The notes under the pieces were generated by a model that worked only from the letters and a program-made list of their open reading frames with translations, did no database searches and was not told the origin of the DNA. A stretch of DNA of 36,891 bases, from the NCBI GenBank assembly GCA_964346495.1, contig CAYFUW010000008.1, positions 1-36,891 on the forward strand, in the 5' to 3' direction. Source of the DNA: JBGZFC01 sp964346495 (GTDB lineage: Bacteria > Bacteroidota > Bacteroidia > Bacteroidales > Dysgonomonadaceae). Shown one piece after another: positions 13,972 through 21,591 of this stretch (the first letter of the stretch is position 1; each line of letters begins with the position of its first letter). The translations under genes and the position numbers were made by a program.

Positions 13972-16647
13972 CTATCTCCTTTTACTAAACTCGCTGATTT
14001 TTTTATTCAATTCTTCCTCTTTCAGCAATTGCTCTAATGTGATATGCATTCGATAACACCAAAAATGATTCGGGTCAGACGGAATATTTATGCGTTCTCT
14101 AGCTGCATCTTCTCTTCTTAAATTTTCCGATACCGACATCCAATCTTGCCATGGAAGTATTACCCACATCGCAGGCGAACTCAGATGTTGCTGAATGATT
14201 TTCTCGCATATTTCCGTGGAACAATCTTCAGGTGCATCGCCTTCAAACTTAAGAAAATCGTTATAATAGTGTTGTCTTTGCTCTTCTATTTCGTGCCACC
14301 ACAGCCTGATTGGCGAAATATCGTGAGTAGATGTTGAACAAACCGACATATATGGCGTTTTTTCTAAATCAGCAAAACGAGAATCCCCATTTTTAGGCAT
14401 TCGCTGAATCTCCAAACTCAAAATTTGTAGTTCATCCATTACCGAAGGAACACATTGCGGAATCATTCCCAAATCTTCTCCACAGGTCAGCATCGGTGTT
14501 GAATTTATCAGCGGTAACAGTTTTTGTATTGCTTGCGAACGCCAAAACTCGTTGTGTTTGTGATAGAAAAAATCGAAATACAATCTGTCGAAAACAGCTT
14601 TATTTTCGTCGTTTAAATAACGATAAGAATAGGTATCATGTGCCGATATTCTCGGGTGAAACGAGTTGATTTGCTCTCTGTCACGAACAAACAGAACTTC
14701 ATTGCACAATGCAAACAATCCGTTACGAACTACAACACTTTTCTCATCATTTTTATCCCAAAAATAGGACTGGATTTTTCTCTGAGTATTAAATTCCTCT
14801 TTTAGTGCAAAAAGCGACACGGAACTTCTATTCAGATATTTGCTTTTTACCTCACCGACATATTCGCCGAATAGCTCATCGAGTAAGTCACTGTGAATGA
14901 ATGGTTCTGTCATTCTTTTTTCGTCGAACGCCAAGCCTAAATCTCTTAAATCTTCAGCTTTATAAGGCAATGCCGGATAAAAGCGACCTAAAAAACCCTG
15001 AATAGAGTGAAACGGGATTTCCCAAATCCTGAAAAAACCGAGTATATGGTCGATACGGTACATATCGAAGAAATCGGTCATTTTTCTGAATCGCTTCTTC
15101 CACCAATCGTAATTTTCTGCTTGCATTGCAGTCCAATTGTACGTTGGGAAACCCCAATTTTGTCCGAAAGCGGAAAAGTCATCAGGTGGTGCTCCGGTTT
15201 GGGTATTCAGATTCAAAAGATGCGGTTTTGTCCAGACATCGGCACTGTTTCTGTTGACACCTATCGGCAAATCTCCTTTTAGCGCAATACCCTTGCTTTT
15301 AGCGTATTGAGCAACCTCTTTCAGTTGTTTGTCTAATAAAAACTGAATAAAACAGTGGAAATGGAATTCGTTTTTAATGTCGCCATTTTCCGAAATTATT
15401 TTTTGCAGCTTGCTTTCGTTATACTCGGCAAATTCTCCCCAATTTGTGTAATCGGCACTCTTATATTTATCTCGCAACAGACAGTAGCAAGCGTAAGAGA
15501 AAAGCCAAAAACTGTTGTCGATATAAAACTGTTTGAACTCTTTTGAATTTATTACCTCAGAGCCCTCTTGAGCAAAAAGATCGCGTATATATTTAGTTTT
15601 TAAAAGATAAACATTTCCGTAATCAACCTCCTCTAACTTATTTAGTTGGGAAAACTTTTCCCGATATTCCTCCATTTTATTATTCCGCAAAGGATATTCG
15701 CTCAATCCCAAATAGATAGGATGCAAAGCAAAACAGGAAATAGCGTTGTATGGATAGGAATCGGAATTTGTTCCGCTTGTAGTTGTATCGTTAATCGGCA
15801 GAATTTGAATAACTTGCTGTCCGGTAAGCGACACCCAATCGACCATTTTTCGCAAATCGAGAAAGTCGCCAATCCCTGCACTATCACTACTTCTAAGTGA
15901 AAAAACAGGAATAGCCGTACCTGCTCCTTTATATCTAAAATCAGAATAACGGTAATATAAATATTTCTCTACCTGAATTGTATTGGCTCTATGATTTACC
16001 AACAGATTAAGATTTCGATTTTCGCCATCTTCCCAATGCTTTATCTGTTTGGCTTTCTTATCTCTGATAATAAATTTGTAAGAGATATTTTGATAAATTT
16101 GCTGAATATCTAAAAAAACACCCCAACTCGAATTGCCTACATATTTGAGCGACAATGCATTTTGCGGATTCCAATTACCAAAACAGTCTGCATCGCCACA
16201 AATGGCAACTTCATCATTTGCTTCAACATAGGGACAGATAACTTGCAGTAAGATTTCTCTATCGTGAGTTGAAGTTATTTTTTCCTCAACTTGATGCGGA
16301 AATATTTTTTCAGCAAAAACAGATGTAAACAGATAACTATCGGCAGGTTGTTCTTTCCAAAAATCTTTAACTGTGTAGTTCGACCCTTTTTCGATTAACA
16401 ATTCACGCGGTTCACCCCACTCTTTTCGTGATACAGAGCCATTTTCTCTTACCAAATAGTAATATTGCAACGTTTTGGATGTGTCTAAATCATTAATTTC
16501 AACTTCACCACTCCAAAATCCGTGATTATAATTAAGTTTTAATGCTCTGTTTTCGTTCAGATTACCCAATTCGGGTACAGAACCGCAAATATAAAGTTCC
16601 TGACCAAAACTCGTGTGAAATTCAATCTGAAAGTATAATTTACTCAT
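13972..16647 (-). CDS. malQ: 4-alpha-glucanotransferase (amylomaltase) with two N-terminal CBM20-like domains
   Basis: 891 residues. Two starch-binding CBM20-like domains come first (about 1-100, LYICGSVPELGNLNENRALKL; about 130-228, VAICGDADCFGNWNPQNALSLKY), then a GH77 domain from about 240. The catalytic residues are visible: nucleophile D533 in MYRIDHILGFFRIWEIP, acid/base E724 in TCGEDLGMIP and D776 in STSTHD. GDLPIGVNRNSADVW is also typical. This long DPE2-like layout is common in Bacteroidota and transfers glucosyl units between malto-oligosaccharides or glycans in the cytoplasm. It is first in an operon with the CBM9-like and kinase genes and has a good -7 box. Confidence 0.94.
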   Translation of the reverse strand: MSKLYFQIEFHTSFGQELYICGSVPELGNLNENRALKLNYNHGFWSGEVEINDLDTSKTLQYYYLVRENGSVSRKEWGEPRELLIEKGSNYTVKDFWKEQPADSYLFTSVFAEKIFPHQVEEKITSTHDREILLQVICPYVEANDEVAICGDADCFGNWNPQNALSLKYVGNSSWGVFLDIQQIYQNISYKFIIRDKKAKQIKHWEDGENRNLNLLVNHRANTIQVEKYLYYRYSDFRYKGAGTAIPVFSLRSSDSAGIGDFLDLRKMVDWVSLTGQQVIQILPINDTTTSGTNSDSYPYNAISCFALHPIYLGLSEYPLRNNKMEEYREKFSQLNKLEEVDYGNVYLLKTKYIRDLFAQEGSEVINSKEFKQFYIDNSFWLFSYACYCLLRDKYKSADYTNWGEFAEYNESKLQKIISENGDIKNEFHFHCFIQFLLDKQLKEVAQYAKSKGIALKGDLPIGVNRNSADVWTKPHLLNLNTQTGAPPDDFSAFGQNWGFPTYNWTAMQAENYDWWKKRFRKMTDFFDMYRIDHILGFFRIWEIPFHSIQGFLGRFYPALPYKAEDLRDLGLAFDEKRMTEPFIHSDLLDELFGEYVGEVKSKYLNRSSVSLFALKEEFNTQRKIQSYFWDKNDEKSVVVRNGLFALCNEVLFVRDREQINSFHPRISAHDTYSYRYLNDENKAVFDRLYFDFFYHKHNEFWRSQAIQKLLPLINSTPMLTCGEDLGMIPQCVPSVMDELQILSLEIQRMPKNGDSRFADLEKTPYMSVCSTSTHDISPIRLWWHEIEEQRQHYYNDFLKFEGDAPEDCSTEICEKIIQQHLSSPAMWVILPWQDWMSVSENLRREDAARERINIPSDPNHFWCYRMHITLEQLLKEEELNKKISEFSKRR

Positions 16648-16675
16648 TTTTTTGTTTTCATTTTACAAGAAACTT

Positions 16676-16683
16676 CAAATATA
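16676..16683 (-). promoter_or_regulatory. -7 promoter box of the malQ operon
   Basis: TATATTTG on the minus strand, an exact TAnnTTTG match, 29 bp before the malQ start codon. Confidence 0.6.
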
Positions 16684-16789
16684 TCAAATTTTGTAGAACA
16701 ATGAGTAAAGAATAAGTCTTTTTATTTACAATTTTGGATTTCGGATTTACGATTTTCTTTGTAAGTAGCTTCTAATTCAAAATTAGCTG

Positions 16790-16962
16790 CTACTTATGTT
16801 GATACAGTTGCTCGCGCGCGAATCCTTTCGCGTGATAATAACTCTCACAAGATCGGTCATCCGACTTCGGTCTTCGGACAAAAAATAGATTCTTCACTTC
16901 GTTCAGAATGACAAAAACAATCGATTGTAGGGCTTTTGATACTACTACTTATGTTGATACAG
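16790..16962. repeat. Small composite repeat with 18-bp direct ends
   Basis: CTACTTATGTTGATACAG occurs at 16790-16807 and 16945-16962. Between the copies are a hairpin CGCGAA/TTCGCG (about 16818-16833), a TCCGAC...TCGGAC inverted pair and the motif CACTTCGTTCAGAATGACA, a word that recurs in intergenic DNA of many Bacteroidota. This fills most of the 331-bp gap between malQ and tsaB. It resembles a small non-autonomous element; no coding capacity is seen. Confidence 0.6.
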
Positions 16963-16978
16963 AAAAATCAACAATTTA

Positions 16979-17668
16979 CTAAAAAAGAATATTTTTCTTC
17001 GGTGTTGTAGCGTTAAACTCTTTCAAATAGAACGGCTCAAAATACGCAGTATCAACAAATTCTTTTTTATTGAATTTCTCCAACGCTAACTGAACCATTG
17101 ACGTAGCTTGTGGATTTATATTGTCGATATATAGCGCGTTTTCATTATCAATAATATCGGTAAACTTTTGAGCACCATTACCAAAGAAACAGACTTTTCG
17201 CTCAGATAAAATTTCAGAATAACTGCTTTCGTCTAAAATCTGTGCTTCAGTATCTTTCAATATCTCCAAAGATGTGTCGTAAAGCGTAGCATAAACCTCC
17301 ATTCTGCGAGCATCAATCATCGGACACAAAAGCGTTTCGGCATCGACCATATCTTTTACGGAATAAGCCATAATAAGCGGTGTTGGAATGGAAATAAGCG
17401 GAATATTCAACCCGTAACTCAACCCTTTAGCTTGCGAAACTCCTATACGCAACCCGGTATAAGAGCCGGGTCCGCTACTGACCGAAATAGCGTCAACTTG
17501 CATATTATTCTCTCGCACAACTTGCATTATCTCTTCGACAAAAACACCCAAAGTTTTTGAGTGTGCCATTTTATAATCGCTTATTTTACTGACAACTATC
17601 TCGTCTGCAACAGATAATGCGCATGAGCAAAACTCAGTAGCGGTTTCTATATGAATAATGGTAGGCAT
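16979..17668 (-). CDS. tsaB: tRNA t6A37 threonylcarbamoyladenosine biosynthesis protein TsaB
   Basis: 229 residues of the ASKHA fold. The start IIHIETATEFCSCALSV, the AHSKTLGVFVEEI segment and SSGPGSYTGLRIGVSQAKGLSYGLNIPLISI are the TsaB signature; the metal-binding HxxxH of the paralog TsaD is absent, as expected. TsaB pairs with TsaD and TsaE to make t6A at position 37 of ANN-decoding tRNAs. It is downstream of the RRM gene but separated from it by a terminator. The length matches the family. Confidence 0.92.
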   Translation of the reverse strand: MPTIIHIETATEFCSCALSVADEIVVSKISDYKMAHSKTLGVFVEEIMQVVRENNMQVDAISVSSGPGSYTGLRIGVSQAKGLSYGLNIPLISIPTPLIMAYSVKDMVDAETLLCPMIDARRMEVYATLYDTSLEILKDTEAQILDESSYSEILSERKVCFFGNGAQKFTDIIDNENALYIDNINPQATSMVQLALEKFNKKEFVDTAYFEPFYLKEFNATTPKKNILF

Positions 17669-17717
17669 ATTTTGATTGGTTTTATAACTTATAACGAATA
17701 AAATGTAATGTTATTTT

Positions 17718-17752
17718 AAACAAAAAACTGCATCCGTGAAAGACGCAGTTTT
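17718..17752 (-). terminator. Terminator of the RRM protein gene
   Basis: AAAACTGC (from 17752 leftward) pairs with GCAGTTTT on the minus strand (8 bp, 13-base loop) and is followed by a T-rich tail. It lies 23 bp after the RRM gene stop and before tsaB. Confidence 0.7.
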
Positions 17753-17775
17753 GTAAAACGTAACAAGATTAGATA

Positions 17776-18102
17776 TTAATATCTATCTCCTCTGCTTCTA
17801 TTACCACCGCGGTTACCGTAACCATTGCCATTACGGTTATTACCTCTAGGTCTGTCACCTTCGGCACGTGGACGAGCTACCGAAACAGAAATTGTGCGTC
17901 CGTCATATTCTGCTCCGTCTAACTCCTCAATAGCACGCTTTCCGTCTTCGTCAGCCATCTCTACGAAACCGTATCCTTTTGAGCGACGAGTCTCTTTGTC
18001 TGTAATAATTTTTGCAGAAGATACTTCACCGTACTCCTCAAATAGTTCTTTTAAATCGGCATCGCTAATTTGGTAGCTTAAGCCTGCAACAAAAATGTTC
18101 AT
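17776..18102 (-). CDS. RRM (RNA recognition motif) RNA-binding protein
   Basis: 108 residues. A single RRM occupies 1-76 with RNP2 NIFVAGLSY (2-10) and RNP1 KGYGFVEM (42-49); the aromatic RNP residues needed for RNA stacking are present. The tail (77-108) is Arg/Gly/Asn-rich (NRGGNRSRGDRY). Such small RRM proteins are abundant in Bacteroidota, which often lack Hfq, and have been proposed as global RNA binders. The gene stands alone with its own promoter, a 5' UTR of roughly 125 nt and a terminator, which leaves room for post-transcriptional autoregulation (inference). Confidence 0.93.
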   Translation of the reverse strand: MNIFVAGLSYQISDADLKELFEEYGEVSSAKIITDKETRRSKGYGFVEMADEDGKRAIEELDGAEYDGRTISVSVARPRAEGDRPRGNNRNGNGYGNRGGNRSRGDRY

Positions 18103-18235
18103 GTAAAAAATAAAATTAATAAAAAATAAATTGTGCAGAAGATAATTTAGTAAGATAAAGGTTAAAAAATTGCTGCCTCAAAAAAAGAAGTAGAGAATCA
18201 AATAACTATTTCTGTAATAAAAACTTTTGCGACAG

Positions 18236-18243
18236 CAAAGGTA
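18236..18243 (-). promoter_or_regulatory. -7 promoter box of the RRM gene
   Basis: TACCTTTG on the minus strand, matching TAnnTTTG, 134 bp before the start codon, implying a long AT-rich 5' UTR. Confidence 0.5.
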
Positions 18244-18296
18244 AATAAAATAAATTTATATTCTGCGATAAAAACAATTTATTAAAGAATTATTTT

Positions 18297-19034
18297 TTAT
18301 TTTTCAGCGATGTACATTGTTGTAATTCCCAATGTCAGTCTTCGCATACGAATCCTTGTAAAGCCATTTTTTTTCAAAATCAGCATCATCTCTCTGCCTT
18401 GCGGAAAAGCCGATATCGATTCTGGTAGATATTCATAAGCGCGTTGTTCGGTTGCCATCGAGTTAGAAAGTACAGGCATCACGTATCGGGTGTAAAGTCC
18501 GTATAATTGTTTCATCGGAGTATCTTCCGGTGTAGTCAGTTCTATAAAAAGGAAAACACCACCCGGTTTAAGCACACGCAACACTTCGCTGAAACTCTTG
18601 TCGATTTCTTCGAAATTGCGAACTCCAAAAGATGCGGTTACAGCATCGAAAGTGTTATCGGGAAATGTAAGAGCCGCAGAATCCTGACGTTGGAACGATA
18701 TTACATCCTCCATACCTAGCTGTTTTACTTTCTCTCTGCCAACATTCATCATTCCTTCCGAAATATCGGCTCCGATAATTTGTTTCGGCTTCAATATTTT
18801 TTGTAACAAAACAGCGAAATCTCCCGTTCCGGTTGCAATATCGAGAATATTTTCCGGCTTGAAAGGTTTTAACGCCTTCACGGCTTCCCGTCGCCAATAA
18901 TTATCTATACCGAGCGATAGTACTCCATTAAGTTTATCGTATTTTGGTGCGATTTCGTCGAACATCGCTTCCACTTGCTCTTTTTTGGATGTTTCTGTCT
19001 CGTATGGACGAACTTTTTCTACTTTATAAGTCAT
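18297..19034 (-). CDS. ubiE: Demethylmenaquinone methyltransferase (UbiE/MenG)
   Basis: 245 residues, class I SAM-dependent methyltransferase. VEAMFDEIAPKYDKLNGVLSLGIDNYWRR and motif I ILDIATGTGDFA (63-74) are the UbiE/MenG signature, with VTASFGVRNFEEIDKSFSEVLRVLKPGG further on. It carries out the last step of menaquinone synthesis; Bacteroidota make menaquinone, not ubiquinone, so menG is the functional name. It lies downstream of purC and the small membrane protein gene on the same strand. Confidence 0.95.
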   Translation of the reverse strand: MTYKVEKVRPYETETSKKEQVEAMFDEIAPKYDKLNGVLSLGIDNYWRREAVKALKPFKPENILDIATGTGDFAVLLQKILKPKQIIGADISEGMMNVGREKVKQLGMEDVISFQRQDSAALTFPDNTFDAVTASFGVRNFEEIDKSFSEVLRVLKPGGVFLFIELTTPEDTPMKQLYGLYTRYVMPVLSNSMATEQRAYEYLPESISAFPQGREMMLILKKNGFTRIRMRRLTLGITTMYIAEK

Positions 19035-19039
19035 TTTTA

Positions 19040-19060
19040 TTTAGCTTTTGGCTGTTAGCG
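19040..19060 (-). repeat. Heptamer tandem repeat, three units
   Basis: On the minus strand CGCTAAC-AGCCAAA-AGCTAAA, three degenerate 7-bp units, ending just before the ubiE start codon. It is the same unit as at 19629-19660 but in the opposite direction. Confidence 0.55.
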
Positions 19061-19092
19061 TATTTATACTATTATTTTTTCTTGTAATCAAA

Positions 19093-19572
19093 TTAAAATT
19101 GATTTTTTAAGTTAATCGATATTTTCTTATCGTTAGCAATGTTATTAATTACACTTTTTACTTCCTGAATCTGTATATATTCGAGTTTTGAAGCTGACAA
19201 ATTATAGATTGAGTTATCTTTTTTTGTAATAACAAAATTCCCCGATTTATAATTGATTGAGTCAATATCCGACCATTCAACACTTTGTTCTTTGTCTAAC
19301 ACTCCGGTTTTCACTCGTATTATCTTATTGTTTATTTCAACATAAGCCTTGCCAAATAATCTCACAATTGGATAACCTAATCCTTGACTTATTTGTGAAA
19401 ATCCGCTTAATAGCATAGCTATGAAATAAATCCAGTCAAAAAAAGTAACTGAACCATTACCCTTCCATCGAATAGGAATCCAAGCAAGTGCTAACAACAA
19501 TAACAATATGCCTAAAACCAAAATAAATATTGACTTCTTTTTTTCTTTTAAAAGGTCTATTGAGTATTCCAT
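19093..19572 (-). CDS. Small membrane protein, PH-like domain, function unknown
   Basis: 159 residues, very rich in Leu, Ile and Lys. Two hydrophobic segments (about 14-32 and 44-66) are followed by a beta-rich soluble part (AYVEINNKIIRVKTGVLDKEQSVEWSDIDSINYKSGNFVITKKD), like the bacterial PH-like domains of small membrane proteins. It has the same general plan as the protein at 5116-5643, but no close similarity is visible. It lies between purC and ubiE, flanked by inverted heptamer arrays, and is more AT-rich than its neighbours, so it may be a later insertion. Confidence 0.6.
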   Translation of the reverse strand: MEYSIDLLKEKKKSIFILVLGILLLLLALAWIPIRWKGNGSVTFFDWIYFIAMLLSGFSQISQGLGYPIVRLFGKAYVEINNKIIRVKTGVLDKEQSVEWSDIDSINYKSGNFVITKKDNSIYNLSASKLEYIQIQEVKSVINNIANDKKISINLKNQF

Positions 19573-19628
19573 ATGTTTGTAGATCTATTTTTCAATGTAA
19601 TTTGCTACTCAAAATCACATCCGTATTC

Positions 19629-19660
19629 AGCTAAAAGCTAATAGCTAAAGGCTAAAAGCC
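19629..19660 (+). repeat. Heptamer tandem repeat, about 4.5 units
   Basis: AGCTAAA-AGCTAAT-AGCTAAA-GGCTAAA-AGCC, a 7-bp tandem repeat that runs up to the stop codon of purC. An inverted three-unit copy lies at 19040-19060. Confidence 0.65.
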
Positions 19661-20598
19661 TATCCCAAATACTCCTTCACATTTTTCTCAATTCTCTCTT
19701 CCAAATCTTTTGCTTCAGCTTTTACGAACGGTTCACCAACAATTTTTTCGTACAATTCGATATAACGTTCCGATACGCTGTTGCAGTACTCATCGGTCAT
19801 TTCGGGAATTTGTTGTCCCTCTTTTCCCTGGAATCCATTATCCATAAGCCATTTGCGAACGAACTCTTTTGAAAGTTGCTTTTGTTCTTCGCCTTTATCG
19901 AAACGTTCCTGGTAACCTTCGCTATAGAAATAACGTGATGAGTCGGGTGTGTGAATTTCGTCAATCAGATAGATTTTACCGTCTTTTTTACCAAATTCAT
20001 ATTTGGTGTCAACCAAAATCAGCCCTTTTTCGGCAGCCATTTCTGTTCCGCGTTGGAAAAGAGCGTATGTATATTTCTCCAACTGTTTGTAATCTTCTTC
20101 CGACACCAATCCTTGTGCGATAATCTCTTCACGCGAAATATTTTCGTCGTGTCCTTCATCGGCTTTTGTGGTAGGCGTAATAATCGGCGTATCAAACTTT
20201 TGGTTTTCACGCAACCCTTCGGGCAAGGACAATCCGCAAAGTACACGTGCTCCATTTTTGTATTCACGCCACGCACTTCCGGTGATATATCCGCGAATAA
20301 CCATTTCCACTTTAAATGGTTCGCAACGCACACCAACGGTAACCATCGGATCGGGCGATGCCTGTTTCCAGTTGGGTACAATATCGGCGGTAGCATCTAA
20401 AAATTTGGCTGCGATTTGGTTAAGCACTTGCCCTTTGTAGGGAACTCCCTTTGGCAAAACCACATCAAACGCAGAGATGCGGTCGGTTGCTATCATTACT
20501 AACGTATCTTCGCCGATGCTATATACATCGCGTACTTTCCCGTGATATACGTTTGTTTGGTTGGGAAAATTGTAGTTGGTTTTTGTGAGAGTGTTCAT
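19660..20598 (-). CDS. purC: Phosphoribosylaminoimidazole-succinocarboxamide (SAICAR) synthase
   Basis: 312 residues, the longer Bacteroidota form. It joins aspartate to CAIR with ATP in purine synthesis. Recognisable parts are YHGKVRDVYSIGEDTLVMIATDRISAFDVVLP, CEPFKVEMVIRGYITGSAWREY, LVDTKYEFGKKDGKIYLIDEIHTPDSSRY and QLSKEFVRKWLMDNGFQG, all standard SAICAR synthetase motifs. It shares the strand with phoH, the purF-like gene and purD, but the transposase and its repeats stand between purC and phoH. Confidence 0.95.
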   Translation of the reverse strand: MNTLTKTNYNFPNQTNVYHGKVRDVYSIGEDTLVMIATDRISAFDVVLPKGVPYKGQVLNQIAAKFLDATADIVPNWKQASPDPMVTVGVRCEPFKVEMVIRGYITGSAWREYKNGARVLCGLSLPEGLRENQKFDTPIITPTTKADEGHDENISREEIIAQGLVSEEDYKQLEKYTYALFQRGTEMAAEKGLILVDTKYEFGKKDGKIYLIDEIHTPDSSRYFYSEGYQERFDKGEEQKQLSKEFVRKWLMDNGFQGKEGQQIPEMTDEYCNSVSERYIELYEKIVGEPFVKAEAKDLEERIEKNVKEYLG

Positions 20599-20622
20599 AT
20601 GTTTTTTTGTTTATTGTTTTTG

Positions 20623-20746
20623 ATTTTGTCCTGCCTTTCAGGCAGTTTTATTTTCTTTGTTTTTATCCGCAAGTCGTTGACTTGCGGTTATGGAAATCAC
20701 ACCTTTCAGGTGTTCACTACGTTTTTCTCAATTATGTGATAAAAAA
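20623..20746. repeat. Hairpin-rich direct repeat, copy A
   Basis: 124 bp nearly identical to copy B at 21351-21475 (a few substitutions and one indel by eye). It contains three hairpins: CTGCC/GGCAG, CCGCAAGTC/GACTTGCGG and CACCT/AGGTG; in the minus direction a GTAG precedes the last one, as in REP sequences served by RAYT transposases. Lies 25 bp before purC. Confidence 0.8.
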
Positions 20747-20837
20747 GTAATTTTAGTTCACAAAACTGAATATATAAAGAATATCCTACGATTAATATCA
20801 TTGTTAAAAAATGACTTGAAAAGTCAGACTTTCGTAA

Positions 20838-20897
20838 CCGTAGGTCGTTGACCTACGGCTTGGGTCACAATAGAAACTACTGCCTGAAAGGCAGGAC
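20838..20897. repeat. REP-like hairpin plus inverted partial copy
   Basis: CCGTAGGTC/GACCTACGG (20838-20858, loop GTT) has the form of the middle hairpin of copies A and B but a different stem sequence. CTGCCTGAAAGGCAGGAC at 20880-20897 is the inverted form of the first 18 bp of the hairpin part of copies A and B and ends 2 bp before the transposase stop codon. Confidence 0.7.
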
Positions 20898-20899
20898 TT

Positions 20900-21349
20900 T
20901 TAATCTTTCAAAAAGTATCGTTCTTTAATATCTATCCCATTTTCAATCAAAATCCTACGATATTCTTCTTCGAAACTAATAGTTTTATGATGTTCCTTTT
21001 GGTTCTTTATATAATCTATAATTGTTTGTTTATCTTTTAAACTATAAGTAAATGCGGCAAAGCTAATAGCCCAACCCTCAAAATTTGGAAAATTATGATT
21101 TTGCATTAACCATTTACTCGAATACTCTTTCAACTCTTTCATAAAGTCTGAAACAGAAAAAGTAGGATGTATATCTACTAACATATGAATGTGGTTTTCT
21201 GTTCCACCAATTCTGTATAGTTTCGACTTTTTATTATTTATTATACCCATAATATATGCGTACAACTCCTTTTCGTGTTGTTCGGGAATTGTATTTTTTC
21301 CGTGTTTTGTTCGGAAAACTATATGATATAATAAATTAGTGTAACTCAT
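20900..21349 (-). CDS. IS200/Y1-type HUH transposase (TnpA/RAYT-like)
   Basis: 149 residues of the Y1 transposase fold. The HUH motif is in GGTENHIHMLVDIHP (H53, H55) and the catalytic tyrosine is probably Y113 in IIDYIKNQKEHHK. The start SYTNLLYHIVFRTKHG is the usual beginning of these proteins, so the gene appears intact. Such enzymes cut and join single-stranded DNA at hairpins. Length fits IS200 TnpA; the GTAG-linked hairpins outside the gene recall REP-associated transposases (RAYT). The start codon is 1 bp from copy B of a 124-bp direct repeat, and copy A lies 154 bp beyond the stop. Confidence 0.92.
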   Translation of the reverse strand: MSYTNLLYHIVFRTKHGKNTIPEQHEKELYAYIMGIINNKKSKLYRIGGTENHIHMLVDIHPTFSVSDFMKELKEYSSKWLMQNHNFPNFEGWAISFAAFTYSLKDKQTIIDYIKNQKEHHKTISFEEEYRRILIENGIDIKERYFLKD

Positions 21350-21350
21350 T

Positions 21351-21475
21351 ATTTTGTCCTGCCTTTCAGGCAGTTTTCTATTCTTTATTTTTTATCCGCT
21401 AGTCGCTGACTTGCGGTTATGGAAATCACACCTTTCAGGTGTTCACTACGTTTTTCTCAATTATGTGATAAAAAA
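21351..21475. repeat. Hairpin-rich direct repeat, copy B
   Basis: 125 bp, same order of hairpins as copy A: CTGCC/GGCAG, CCGCTAGTC/GACTTGCGG and CACCT/AGGTG with GTAG on the minus strand at 21446-21449. One stem base of the middle hairpin differs from copy A, creating a mismatch. Confidence 0.8.
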
Positions 21476-21591
21476 CAAATCATATCTTATTAAAACAGAA
21501 TCGTATAACATCCTTTTTAAAAAGTTAAAATCATACTCCTATTTGACTTTTCAGGTTAAAATTTCTTTCTGAAATCTTACCACATGCATAT

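Larger units (their letters stand above)
20623..21475. mobile_element. IS200/RAYT-like element bounded by long direct repeats
   Basis: The unit runs from copy A through hairpins and the transposase gene to copy B, about 853 bp. It lies between purC and phoH, genes that I recall as neighbours in other Bacteroidales, which would make it an insertion. Canonical IS200 elements have short subterminal hairpins and no long direct repeats, so the exact element ends are uncertain. Confidence 0.6.
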
